Source: Caulobacter sp. SL161 (lineage in GTDB: Bacteria > Pseudomonadota > Alphaproteobacteria > Caulobacterales > Caulobacteraceae). From it: a DNA stretch of 64,000 bases. Both the position numbers and the translations under genes were made by a program. The notes beneath the pieces were generated by a model. It saw only the letters and a list, made by a program, of their open reading frames with translations, was not told the origin of the DNA and searched no databases. Below, in pieces: positions 1 to 7,307 of this stretch; positions within the stretch are counted from its first letter, which is position 1; the number at the start of each line of letters is the position of its first letter. The stretch lies in assembly GCF_026672375.1 (NCBI RefSeq), contig NZ_JAPPRA010000001.1, forward strand, positions 2,976,001 through 3,040,000, read 5' to 3'.

Positions 1-379
1 TCAGGCCCTTGGCCTTGATGTAGCCGTCGACCGCCTCGACCAGCGGCGCAACCACTGCGCCGTCGGCGTTGCCGGCCACCGGCGCGCCGGCGAAACCCGC
101 CACCTGTACGACGTGGACCCGATGGGTCGCCGACAGCTGCTTGACGGTGGCGTCCCAGACCGCGCTGGACGAAGCCAGGCCCGGGATCAGGATGACGTCG
201 GGGCCCTGGCCGACGACGGTGACCGTCATGCGGTCAGCGGCGGGGCTGGCGGCGATCGGCGCCAGGGGCGCGGCGTGGGCGTGGTCGCCGCCGAACACGC
301 CGGTGGCGGCAAGAATGGCCACGAGAACCGCTGAAGCGCCGAGGCGGTTGCGACGGGAGCACGAGGTCTTGAGGGTCAC
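1..379 (-). CDS. Exported alpha/beta hydrolase, N-terminal part (cut by window edge)
   Basis: The reading frame runs off the left edge, so only the first 126 codons are visible. The start is a GTG at 379-377 preceded by an AAGGA ribosome site. Residues 1 to about 38 are a signal peptide (basic start, hydrophobic core, HAHAAP end). The following stretch, GQGPDVILIPGLASSSAVWD, is the first strand and oxyanion-loop region typical of alpha/beta hydrolases. The nucleophile Ser-His-Asp region lies outside the window, so substrate and activity cannot be judged. Confidence 0.7.
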   Translation of the reverse strand, partial: MTLKTSCSRRNRLGASAVLVAILAATGVFGGDHAHAAPLAPIAASPAADRMTVTVVGQGPDVILIPGLASSSAVWDATVKQLSATHRVHVVQVAGFAGAPVAGNADGAVVAPLVEAVDGYIKAKGL

Positions 380-496
380 GATCTTTGTCCTTGGATAGGG
401 GCGCGCGGAAGGCTTCAGCGTCGCGCGCCGGTGTTGGGGTGACGAAGGGTTTGGTGGAATGGCCGCCCGGGTGGTCCGGGCTTGGGGCGTAAGGAC

Positions 497-1171
497 CTAG
501 CTGGCCAGGCCCCGGCGCCAGGTGATGAACAGACCGATCACCAGGTAAGCGGCCATCATGACGCTGGTGGCGTCCCACAGGGTGAGGTGCGGCAGCAGGC
601 CCAGCTTCTCACCCGCCGCCCACAGGAAGAGCAGGCCCTGCAGGATCGCGAAGCTGACGGCGGCGCTTTCGCCCATGGCGCGACGCATGAACTCGTCGCT
701 GCGAACCCAGATGGCGATGTTGCCCACCGTCTGGATCAGCAAGAGCGCGATCAGCCCCGCCATCGCCGCCGAGGCGATCATTGGCGACAGCGGCGCGAAG
801 ACGAGCGGAACCATGACCGGCGTGGCCATCATCACCCCCGCGAGAATCAGCACGAAGCCGTTTTGGGCGTAGAAGACCGCCTGGGCGGGAGTCGCCGGTC
901 GCACCTCCTCGGGATTGATCTGGCGTCCCAGGGCGCGGCGGCTGAAGCTCGTCAAAAGGGTGATGAGACCGGTCAGCGCCATCATGGCCGCCAACGCCAC
1001 GGCCAAAACGTCAGACCAAGACAGGTCGACCGAAGCGGCCGCGCCAGCCTCTTCCAGCGAAACCAGATAGCCGCCGAACAGGTAGCCAAGCGGCGCGGCC
1101 AACACGGCGCCGACCAGCGCTTGTAGCGCGCGATTGCGGCGAGGCTTGGGAGACTTCGAAACGAGGTTCAT
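497..1171 (-). CDS. Multipass membrane protein of unknown function (224 aa)
   Basis: I do not recognise a named family. The protein has a basic N-terminus (KSPKPRRNR) and about six hydrophobic segments, near residues 16-36, 52-75, 103-125, 130-150, 170-190 and 200-218. It follows the XRE regulator with a 27-base gap and is probably the last gene of the same minus-strand operon. The ATG at 1171 has a GAGGATAAGG ribosome site. The context of several small membrane proteins with one regulator suggests an inner-membrane module, but the sequence does not show its function. Confidence 0.75.
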   Translation of the reverse strand: MNLVSKSPKPRRNRALQALVGAVLAAPLGYLFGGYLVSLEEAGAAASVDLSWSDVLAVALAAMMALTGLITLLTSFSRRALGRQINPEEVRPATPAQAVFYAQNGFVLILAGVMMATPVMVPLVFAPLSPMIASAAMAGLIALLLIQTVGNIAIWVRSDEFMRRAMGESAAVSFAILQGLLFLWAAGEKLGLLPHLTLWDATSVMMAAYLVIGLFITWRRGLAS

Positions 1172-1198
1172 GACCTTATCCTCGAACTGTACGGGCCC

Positions 1199-1393
1199 TT
1201 AGGCCTCGTCCTGGAAGATGGATTCGATGGGTTGCCCAAAGAGGCGGGCGATCTTGAAGGCCAGCGGCAGGCTGGGGTCGTACTTGCCGGTCTCCAGCGC
1301 GTTGATGGTCTGGCGGGAGACTTCGAGCCGGTCAGCGAGATCCGCCTGGCTCCAGTCGCGCTCGGCGCGCAGCACCTTGAGACGGTTCTTCAC
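1199..1393 (-). CDS. XRE-family helix-turn-helix regulator (64 aa)
   Basis: A minimal one-domain DNA-binding protein. Residues 14-33 (WSQADLADRLEVSRQTINAL) form a canonical XRE helix-turn-helix, followed by ETGKYDPSLPLAFKIARLF. This is the small YozG-like class, usually encoded next to membrane proteins. The GTG start overlaps the stop of the upstream membrane gene (GTGA at 1390-1393), which implies translational coupling. Two matching 20-bp palindromes at the head of the operon (2565-2584 and 2599-2618) are the obvious candidate binding sites. Autorepression is inferred, not shown. Confidence 0.9.
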   Translation of the reverse strand: MKNRLKVLRAERDWSQADLADRLEVSRQTINALETGKYDPSLPLAFKIARLFGQPIESIFQDEA

Positions 1394-1791
1394 TTGTACC
1401 TCCAGCGGACCAGAGGCTGGGCCAGGCCGAAAGCGCCGCAGAACACCGGGAAGGCCAGATAGGTCGGCGCATGACCCAGCACCCCGAAGTTCTCGAGGAA
1501 GCCCCAGACGGTCGCGCCGGCCAGGGTAAGCCCCATCGCCCACAGCAAGGCCTGGACGGACATGTTCCGCTGGAACTCGTCGGTCTCCTCGGCGAGGTAG
1601 ACGCCCATGATGGCGATCACCGCGACGATCGGGAGCGCCGGCGCCACCGCTACCGCCCAAAGCGCCAAGCCGGTCGGCTTGAAGTGCTCGTAGAGCAGGA
1701 TCGAGCAAGGTAAGACCGCCACATAGGCCAGCATCGCGGGCGTGAACCGGAGCAGGTAGCGACGCATCGCGGGAGACATCTTCTGGGCCAT
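1390..1791 (-). CDS. Small membrane protein (133 aa), regulator-linked
   Basis: Unknown function. Four hydrophobic segments are visible, at about residues 17-35, 41-64, 78-98 and 104-123. Between the second and third lies an acidic loop, AEETDEFQRNM. A similar motif, RSDEFMRRAM, occurs in the 224-aa protein of the same operon and RNIDEAAREAH in the 145-aa protein, so the three are probably related or share a structural element. It ends inside the start of the XRE gene and begins 24 bases after the 145-aa gene. Confidence 0.75.
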   Translation of the reverse strand: MAQKMSPAMRRYLLRFTPAMLAYVAVLPCSILLYEHFKPTGLALWAVAVAPALPIVAVIAIMGVYLAEETDEFQRNMSVQALLWAMGLTLAGATVWGFLENFGVLGHAPTYLAFPVFCGAFGLAQPLVRWRYK

Positions 1792-1815
1792 CGCAATTCT
1801 CCTTTTCAGCGGCGC

Positions 1816-2253
1816 TCAACGCTGGCGCAGCCACCAGATCGACCAGACCAGGCTGTAGGCCGCCAGTTGCACGGCCATCAGGCTGAACATGCCGATCGCG
1901 AACCATTCGGAAGGCGAGTGCGGGCCGGCGATGGCGACGAGCCGATCGTCGCCGATCAGCAGCGCCACGCCCACGCCCAGCAGCATCGTGGTCGAACCGC
2001 CCCAGAACCAGGCGAACTTGTGCGCCTCGCGAGCGGCTTCATCGATGTTGCGCCAGTAGATGACCGAGATGCCGACCAGGATCGGGGTCAAGATCAGCAG
2101 CGAGATCCCCATCCATTGCGACGGCGGCGACACGCCCATCTTGTTCAGGAGCGCATAGCTCGCGCCGCAGACGGCGCCGAACATGCCGCAGCCCACGAGC
2201 ATTCGCAGCGCGATCGCCTGTCGGCGGGCCTGGGTTCCGTTTTGTTCGCTCAT
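1816..2253 (-). CDS. Small membrane protein (145 aa), regulator-linked
   Basis: Unknown function. A short polar N-terminus (MSEQNGTQARRQA) is followed by about four hydrophobic segments (residues 16-36, 46-66, 83-101 and 116-138). The loop RNIDEAAREAHKFAW sits at the position of the DEFQR loop in the next gene. The ATG at 2253 was chosen because the upstream sequence in this frame is GC-rich filler and a GGAAAA-type leader precedes this codon. It is the second gene of the five-gene minus-strand operon. Confidence 0.72.
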   Translation of the reverse strand: MSEQNGTQARRQAIALRMLVGCGMFGAVCGASYALLNKMGVSPPSQWMGISLLILTPILVGISVIYWRNIDEAAREAHKFAWFWGGSTTMLLGVGVALLIGDDRLVAIAGPHSPSEWFAIGMFSLMAVQLAAYSLVWSIWWLRQR

Positions 2254-2281
2254 CGGAAAAACCTTGCTCTGGATCGGGCGA

Positions 2282-2545
2282 CTAGAGACCGGCCAGCGCT
2301 TCGACGGCGCCGTCCTGCTCGGTCTTTGCGGTGTCCTTGGGGCCCTTCGACGGGCGCTCCCGGAGAACCAGGAACAAGATCGCCCACAGCGTCGCCAGCC
2401 CCAGGGACAGGCCGACCGCCAGCAGCGGACCGCCCATCTCACGCGCCGCGCCGATCGCCACCACCAGCGAACCGGAGCTGGCGGCCATGCCAATGGCCAG
2501 CTTCTGGGTGCGGGTGGCGGGGGTGCGTTGAGCGTTCTTCTTCAT
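2282..2545 (-). CDS. Small two-helix membrane protein (87 aa), first gene of the operon
   Basis: Unknown function. The N-terminus is basic (MKKNAQRTPATRTQK). Two hydrophobic helices (about residues 16-33 and 39-57) are followed by a charged tail rich in K, D and E. The ATG at 2545 is preferred over an in-frame ATG at 2584, because a perfect AGGAGG lies six bases ahead of it and because the longer form would run through the palindromic operators. As the promoter-proximal gene it would be controlled directly by whatever binds those operators. Confidence 0.7.
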   Translation of the reverse strand: MKKNAQRTPATRTQKLAIGMAASSGSLVVAIGAAREMGGPLLAVGLSLGLATLWAILFLVLRERPSKGPKDTAKTEQDGAVEALAGL

Positions 2546-2564
2546 GACAAGCCTCCTCGTCGAA

Positions 2565-2584
2565 ATGACAAGGATGTTTGTCAT
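2565..2584. promoter_or_regulatory. Palindromic operator 1 (ATGACAA-N6-TTGTCAT)
   Basis: A perfect 7-bp inverted repeat, ATGACAA and TTGTCAT, with a 6-bp spacer, lies 20 bases ahead of the first gene of the membrane-protein/XRE operon. An extra ATGACAA half-site sits at 2544-2550 over the start codon. Probable site for the operon's own XRE regulator (inferred from location and symmetry). Confidence 0.65.
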
Positions 2585-2598
2585 GCATTCGCAGCGTT

Positions 2599-2618
2599 AT
2601 GTCAAGCATGGTTGTCAT
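2599..2618. promoter_or_regulatory. Palindromic operator 2 (ATGTCAA-N6-TTGTCAT)
   Basis: A second copy of the same architecture, with the same 6-bp spacer and one mismatch in the left arm. Its centre is 34 bp from operator 1. Two equal sites spaced a little over three helical turns apart fit cooperative binding of two dimers on one DNA face. Confidence 0.6.
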
Positions 2619-2661
2619 TTTGTCTTGCGAGCACGACTAAATGACGGATCTGCTTGATGTT

Positions 2662-3126
2662 TCAGGCTGCGCGGCGGCCCAGGAAGGGGTCTTCGTTCAA
2701 GGTCTCGCCGACCAAACCGCGCCAATGGACCGCCACGAGTCGCCGCCGCAAGAGCGCGCGGCCCAGCACGCCGGTCGGCGGCAAAGCCATCACCTCCCAG
2801 CCGTAGCGTGAGAAGCGATCGCCAAAATCAGACCAGCGGATGACCCGCCCTTGGGCGTCCTGTCGCCACAGCGACTTGTCGCAGCCGGGAATCCGCATGC
2901 ACCGTTCCCAGGCCTCGACGCGACCTTGGAGGATCAGGAACGGGTCATGAGCGATGCGGGCCAAGAAGGGCCTCCGTAGAAACCTGCGCCATCCTCCGCG
3001 TCGGACAGGACTGAGTCGCGCCCCAGGAGAACGACGACTAGGATTTGTGTAACCGCACGGAGTGTCCACTAGATGTGGTTGCGGCGCGTTGCCGCGCGAC
3101 ACCCCCTGCGACAGGTCATCGGACAC
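2662..3126 (-). CDS. Hypothetical protein resembling a decayed HNH-nuclease domain
   Basis: The C-terminal half carries the pattern CDKSLWRQDAQGRVIRWSDF followed by FSRYGWEV and, near the end, VAVHWRGL. This resembles a small HNH family in which a phrase like GWEIDH, then a loop, then LQPLHW carries the nuclease residues. Here the DH after GWEV is replaced by MALPP, so the metal/catalytic pair is missing. The 465-base frame with GTG start gives 154 aa, but the first 60 residues look low in information and the true start may lie downstream. It may be inactive or a degenerate relic. The family match is from memory of the motif. Confidence 0.5.
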   Translation of the reverse strand: MSDDLSQGVSRGNAPQPHLVDTPCGYTNPSRRSPGARLSPVRRGGWRRFLRRPFLARIAHDPFLILQGRVEAWERCMRIPGCDKSLWRQDAQGRVIRWSDFGDRFSRYGWEVMALPPTGVLGRALLRRRLVAVHWRGLVGETLNEDPFLGRRAA

Positions 3127-3298
3127 GGCGCACCGCCGCTTCCGCCCGGGCGCGCGCCGGCGGCAGATCCGATAATCCCTGTGCAGCGTCGCGCGGCATC
3201 GCCAAAAGGCCCGTGTAAAAGCACGCGCCCAGCAAACCGCATCTCGGTTACCCGGCTCGTAACCCGGACCGCGACCTATCGCCCCAAGTCAGAAGACT

Positions 3299-4324
3299 TT
3301 AGCGCCAAGCCTTGAAGTGCTTGGACAATTTGAGGCCTTGCCGCTGGTAGTGGGACCCGCCCTCACCGTACAGCCGCGCGGGACGGGCGGTCAGCGGCTC
3401 GTAGACGAGGCGCGCAACGGTCTGGCCGTCCTCAAGCAGGAACGGCGTCTCGTGGCTACGCACCTCAAGCACGCCCTTGGAGCCGACGGCGGCGGCCTCC
3501 TCGGTGCCAAAGCCCGGATCGAAGAAGCCGGCATAGTGGACACGGAACTCACCGACCGATGGGTCGATCGGCGTCATCTCGGCGGCCTCCAGCACCGGGA
3601 TCTCGATGTCGTCCTTGCTGGCCAGGATGTAGAACTCGCCCGGATCCAGCAGCAGCTCACCACGGCGCGCCTCCAGCGGCTCCCAGAAGTCGCGCGGGTC
3701 GTGGCCGTCCTCGTGATCGAGATCCACCACCCCGGCGTGGCGACGCCCGCGGAAGCCGACAATCCCGGTCTCGGACAGCAGGTCCACCCCGACGCTGCGG
3801 GTGGCCAGCTTGGCCGGCTCGCCGCGCTTCAGGCGCAGTTGGTTGAGGCGCGTTCCGGCGCGGACCAGAACCGAAAAGGTCTGCGGAGCGATCTCGATAT
3901 AGAGCGGCCCGGTGTAGCCCGCGTCCACGTCGTCGAAGGCGCGGCTGTGGTCGGTCAGCAATCGCACGAAGACATCGACCCGGCCCGTCGAGCTCTTGGG
4001 ATTGCCCCGCGCCGACACCGTCATCGGCAGGGCCAGGCGCTCCTGTATCTCGGCGATGTAGACACAGCCCTTCTCCAGCACCGCGCCCTTGGTCAGGTCC
4101 AGCTCATGCATGGCCACGTCCTTCAGGCGCTCGGGCACCCTTCGGGAAAGACCAGGCAAGAACGAGGCGCGAATGCGCCAGGCGCGCGCGCCCAGGCGCA
4201 AGTCCAGGCTGGCGGGCTGCACCTGATCGACGTCGAACGGTGTGGCTGAGGTGATGGCCTCTTCGGCGATCAGCTCTTCAATGGTCTGGCAGGGCAGAAT
4301 CCCTGCGGCGTGGGCGTCGGTCAT
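3299..4324 (-). CDS. dcd: dCTP deaminase (long alphaproteobacterial form, 341 aa)
   Basis: Converts dCTP to dUTP for thymidylate synthesis. It belongs to the trimeric dUTPase/dCTP deaminase fold. Visible family features are VQPASLDLRLGARAWRI near the N-terminus, SARGNPKSSTGRVDVFVRLL in the middle, and AGYTGPLYIEIAPQT in the beta-rich core. At 341 aa it is about twice the E. coli enzyme and looks like two tandem domains, as in other alphaproteobacterial members: a second block (GEFRVHYAGFFDPGFG) repeats the theme near the C-terminus. The ATG at 4324 starts at MTDAHAAG. The longer frame upstream would invade the divergent metZ control region. Confidence 0.85.
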   Translation of the reverse strand: MTDAHAAGILPCQTIEELIAEEAITSATPFDVDQVQPASLDLRLGARAWRIRASFLPGLSRRVPERLKDVAMHELDLTKGAVLEKGCVYIAEIQERLALPMTVSARGNPKSSTGRVDVFVRLLTDHSRAFDDVDAGYTGPLYIEIAPQTFSVLVRAGTRLNQLRLKRGEPAKLATRSVGVDLLSETGIVGFRGRRHAGVVDLDHEDGHDPRDFWEPLEARRGELLLDPGEFYILASKDDIEIPVLEAAEMTPIDPSVGEFRVHYAGFFDPGFGTEEAAAVGSKGVLEVRSHETPFLLEDGQTVARLVYEPLTARPARLYGEGGSHYQRQGLKLSKHFKAWR

Positions 4325-4445
4325 CGGCGCGACACTCGCCAAACCCGGCCGCAAACGCAAGGCGCGAGCGAATGGCGCTCGCCTGTGACACCGCACTTTT
4401 CCCCTATGACAATTCTCTGACGCTCTGGCAGGCGTTCTGGCTTGA

Positions 4446-4497
4446 CCCCGCCCCCTCCCCCGCTCCTTATGCGCGCGTTTCTGCGTAGGAGGCGGGG
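4446..4497 (+). promoter_or_regulatory. Hairpin covering the metZ ribosome-binding site
   Basis: CCCCGCC and TCC at 4446-4458 can pair with GGAGGCGGGG at 4488-4497, leaving a three-base bulge and a loop of about 29 bases. The right arm contains the only good Shine-Dalgarno sequence (TAGGAGG) of metZ, three bases ahead of its GTG. Folding would block translation. No riboswitch consensus that I know (for example SAM-II) is recognisable here. Confidence 0.35.
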
Positions 4498-4499
4498 CC

Positions 4500-5684
4500 G
4501 TGGCCGAGAACCCGAAGGACTGGGACGTCGCGACGAAATTGATCCGGGGTGGGATCGCGCGCTCGCAGTTCATGGAGACCGCCGAGGCGCTCTACCTGAC
4601 TCAGGGCTTCACCTACGACAGCGCCGAGGGCGCCGACCGTCGCTTCGCGGGCGAAGATCCGGGTTTTGTCTATTCGCGGTTCAACAATCCGACCGTGAAG
4701 ATGTTCGAAGACCGCCTGGCGCTGCTGGAAGGCGCCGAGGTCTGTCGCGCCCAGGCCACCGGCATGGCCTCGATCCACGCGGCCCTGATGGGTCTGGTCC
4801 GCGCCGGCGACCACGTCGTGGCCGGCCGCGCCCTGTTCGGTTCGTGCCGCTGGATCGTCAGCGAGTGGCTGCCGCGCTTCGGCGTCGAGACCACCTTCGT
4901 CGACGCGACCGACCCCGAGGCCTGGGAAGCGGCGATGCGCCCCAACACCAAGGCGGTGCTGGTCGAAACCCCGTCGAACCCGGTGCTGGAGATCACCGAC
5001 ATCCGCGCCGTGTCGGAGCTGGCCCACGCCGTCGGCGCCAAGGTCATCGTCGACAACGTCTTCGCCACCCCGATCTTCCAGAAGCCGCTGGAGCTGGGCG
5101 CGGACGTCGTCGTCTATTCGGCCACCAAGCACATCGACGGCCAGGGCCGGGTGCTGGGCGGCGCGATCCTGACCAGCGAGGCGATCAACGAGGAGTTCTA
5201 CCGCGACGCCCTGCGCCACACCGGCCCGTCGCTGTCGCCGTTCAACGCCTGGGTGATGCTGAAGGGTCTCGAGACCCTGGATCTTCGGGTGCGCCGCCAG
5301 GCCGACAGCGCTTTCGCCCTGGCCAACACCATCGCCGAGCACAAGAAGGTGCAGACGGTGCTCTATCCGTTCCGCCCCGACCACCCCGGCCACAACGTCG
5401 CCAAGGCGCAGATGACCGGCGGCGGCACCGTGATCGCGCTGGATCTGGGCAGCCGCGAAGCCGCCTTCAAGTTCCTGAACGCGCTGGAGATCGTCGACAT
5501 CTCCAACAATCTCGGCGACGCCAAGTCGATGGCCACGCACCCGCCGACCACCACCCACCGCTCGGTCCCCGAAGCCGAACGCCCGTCGCTGGGCGTCACC
5601 GAAGGCGGCGTGCGCCTGTCGGTGGGCCTGGAGAGCGTGGAAGATCTCAAGCGGGATGTGATCCGTGCGCTCGATCAGGCGTGA
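4500..5684 (+). CDS. metZ: O-succinylhomoserine sulfhydrylase
   Basis: PLP enzyme of the Cys/Met metabolism family that makes homocysteine directly from an acylated homoserine and sulfide, in the cytoplasm. The 394-aa length is normal. The N-terminal WDVATKLIRGGIARSQF and the phrase TQGFTYDSAE are typical of MetZ. The PLP lysine is K210 in VVYSATKHIDGQGRVLGG. The C-terminal SVGLESVEDL block is also typical. The start is a GTG with AGGAGG upstream. It is divergent from dcd and slightly overlaps or abuts apaG downstream. MetZ and cystathionine gamma-synthase are hard to separate by eye; the MetZ-type N-terminus favours this call. Confidence 0.88.
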   Translation: MAENPKDWDVATKLIRGGIARSQFMETAEALYLTQGFTYDSAEGADRRFAGEDPGFVYSRFNNPTVKMFEDRLALLEGAEVCRAQATGMASIHAALMGLVRAGDHVVAGRALFGSCRWIVSEWLPRFGVETTFVDATDPEAWEAAMRPNTKAVLVETPSNPVLEITDIRAVSELAHAVGAKVIVDNVFATPIFQKPLELGADVVVYSATKHIDGQGRVLGGAILTSEAINEEFYRDALRHTGPSLSPFNAWVMLKGLETLDLRVRRQADSAFALANTIAEHKKVQTVLYPFRPDHPGHNVAKAQMTGGGTVIALDLGSREAAFKFLNALEIVDISNNLGDAKSMATHPPTTTHRSVPEAERPSLGVTEGGVRLSVGLESVEDLKRDVIRALDQA

Positions 5685-5697
5685 GACCTCCCCACCG

Positions 5698-6129
5698 ATG
5701 CAACGCATGAGACGCCGCCGGGGCAGCGATAGCGCCGCCTATGAGGCCCGCACGCGCGACATCGTCGTGCGCGTTTTTCCGGCCTATGCGGCCGAGGAGA
5801 GCTCGCCCGAGCAGGGCCTCTATCTTTGGTCCTACACGGTCGAGATCGAGAACCACGGGGAAGAGACGGTCACCCTGATCGCGCGCCGCTGGACGATCAT
5901 CGACGCCTTCAATCGGGTGAATGAGGTCGAGGGCAGCGGCGTGGTCGGCGAACAGCCCGAGCTGAAGCCGCGCGAGGCGTTCCGCTATGTCTCCAACTGC
6001 CCTCTGCCGACGCCGTCAGGCGCGATGCGGGGGAGCTACCAGATGGTCACCGACGAGGGCGACCTGTTCGACGTGGCGATCCCGGAGTTCTCGCTGCACC
6101 TGCCGGGCGCGGCGATGAAGCTGAACTGA
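5698..6129 (+). CDS. apaG: ApaG-domain protein
   Basis: A small beta-sandwich protein of about 143 aa. Family landmarks are YLWSYTVEIENHGEETVTLI, the phrase RRWTIIDAF, and GVVGEQPELKPREAFRY followed by a GAMRGSYQM turn. The biochemical role of ApaG in bacteria is unresolved. The ATG at 5698 is used; an ATG at 5707 or a GTG at 5665 inside metZ is also possible, and no strong ribosome site decides between them. Fourteen bases separate it from metZ, so the two are probably cotranscribed. Confidence 0.85.
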   Translation: MQRMRRRRGSDSAAYEARTRDIVVRVFPAYAAEESSPEQGLYLWSYTVEIENHGEETVTLIARRWTIIDAFNRVNEVEGSGVVGEQPELKPREAFRYVSNCPLPTPSGAMRGSYQMVTDEGDLFDVAIPEFSLHLPGAAMKLN

Positions 6130-6133
6130 AAAA

Positions 6134-6159
6134 GCCGGCGCTCAACGCGCCGGCCTTTT
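6134..6159 (+). terminator. Intrinsic terminator after apaG
   Basis: An 8-bp perfect stem, GCCGGCGC/GCGCCGGC, with a TCAAC loop is followed by CTTTT and preceded by five A residues. It can therefore serve both metZ-apaG and the convergent hslO. Confidence 0.8.
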
Positions 6160-6177
6160 GCAGGGTCCGTCCTCTGA

Positions 6178-7089
6178 TCAGGCCGCCCTCGGCGGATCCA
6201 GCTTGTAGATCCGCGAGCAGTATTCGCAGGTCACGTGGATCTTGCCGTCAGGCTCGACCATCTCGGCGACCTCCTCGGCCGAGAACGAGTCCATCACCAC
6301 ACCGATGCGGTCTTCCGAACAGCGGCAGAACGCTTTGAGCGGCTTCTCGTCCAGCAGGCGAACGCCGTCCTCGTTGAACAGGCGCCACAGCAGCGTCGGG
6401 GTCGAAACCGTCGGGTCGATCAGCTCGTCCTCGCCGGTCGTTTCGAACAGCGCCTGCACGTGCGTCCAGGCGTCCTGGGTCTCGCCCCGCGCCTGATCGC
6501 CGGCGATCACCTGGATCAGGATGCCACCCGCGCGCCAGGTAGCGCCCTGCCCTGTATCGGCCTGCCCCACAGCCAGACGAACACGGGTGGGGGTCTGCTC
6601 GGACTGGGCGAAGTACTGCTCGGCGCACAGGGCCAGGGTCTCACCTTCGATCGGCGTGACGCCCTGGTAGCGATCCATGTCGGGTCCCTGATCCAGGGTC
6701 ATGATGAACACGCCGCCGCCCAGCAGGGTCTTGGCGCCGGGGCGCACGAACCCTTCTGAGACCGCCGCCACTTCTGCGGGGTCGAACCGGCAATAGCCGC
6801 GCAGGCCGCCGCTGGTGTCGTAGTCGACGACCACATAGCGCACGGGGCCGTCGCCCTGGGCCTGGACGATCAACCGCCCCTCGAACTTCAGGCTCGACCC
6901 GACCAGGGCCGCCAAGGCGCAGGCCTCGCCCAGCAGGTTGGCCACCGGCTCGGGGTAGTCGTGGCGTGTCAGCACCTCGTCGATCGCCGGGCCAAGGCGC
7001 ACGACCCGGCCGCGAACGGGCAGGTTCTCGATCTGGAACGCGGAAACGACGTCGTCGAGGACGCCGGTGTCGGGGGCGATGTCGGTCAT
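6178..7089 (-). CDS. hslO: Redox-regulated chaperone Hsp33
   Basis: A cytosolic holdase chaperone activated by oxidative unfolding. The 303-aa protein shows the N-terminal core (ALVGSSLKFEGRLIVQAQGD, RGYCRFDP) and the C-terminal zinc switch with all four cysteines: C255 and C257 (CxC), C288 and C291 (CxxC). The ATG at 7089 (MTDIAPDTGV) is chosen because the upstream frame is not protein-like. It converges on the apaG terminator. Confidence 0.93.
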   Translation of the reverse strand: MTDIAPDTGVLDDVVSAFQIENLPVRGRVVRLGPAIDEVLTRHDYPEPVANLLGEACALAALVGSSLKFEGRLIVQAQGDGPVRYVVVDYDTSGGLRGYCRFDPAEVAAVSEGFVRPGAKTLLGGGVFIMTLDQGPDMDRYQGVTPIEGETLALCAEQYFAQSEQTPTRVRLAVGQADTGQGATWRAGGILIQVIAGDQARGETQDAWTHVQALFETTGEDELIDPTVSTPTLLWRLFNEDGVRLLDEKPLKAFCRCSEDRIGVVMDSFSAEEVAEMVEPDGKIHVTCEYCSRIYKLDPPRAA

Positions 7090-7198
7090 GGGGAGGCTAG
7101 ATAGGGGGTTCTGGCGAAATTGCGAGCCCGGATCGAAGACACACCGCAACGGGGCCCCGCACCAGGGTCTCCCGAGATCGGGTGCATGCGACCGAACG

Positions 7199-7217
7199 CC
7201 TCGTTGCGACAACGAGG
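7199..7217. other. Perfect hairpin in the hslO upstream region
   Basis: CCTCGTTG and CAACGAGG flank a CGA loop, giving 8 bp of perfect stem in the argF-hslO gap. It has no T-tract. It could be an operator or a leader structure of hslO; its role is unknown. Confidence 0.4.
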
Positions 7218-7269
7218 GATTCAGACTCACTTGGGATCGCCGCCGCTTTTGCCCATATGCGACGGCGAC

Positions 7270-7303
7270 ACCGGCCAGCGTTTACCAACCGGCGCTGGCC
7301 GGT
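7270..7303 (-). terminator. Strong hairpin after argF (terminator-like, no T-tract)
   Basis: ACCGGCCAGCG and CGCTGGCCGGT form an 11-bp perfect stem with a 12-base loop, a few bases past the argF stop. The lack of a T-run makes classical intrinsic termination less certain; it may stabilise the 3' end of the mRNA instead. Confidence 0.45.
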
Positions 7304-7307
7304 AACC

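Noticed and set aside
4325..4499. SAM riboswitch upstream of metZ
   Set aside because: I looked for SAM-I and SAM-II core motifs and did not find them; only the SD hairpin remains.
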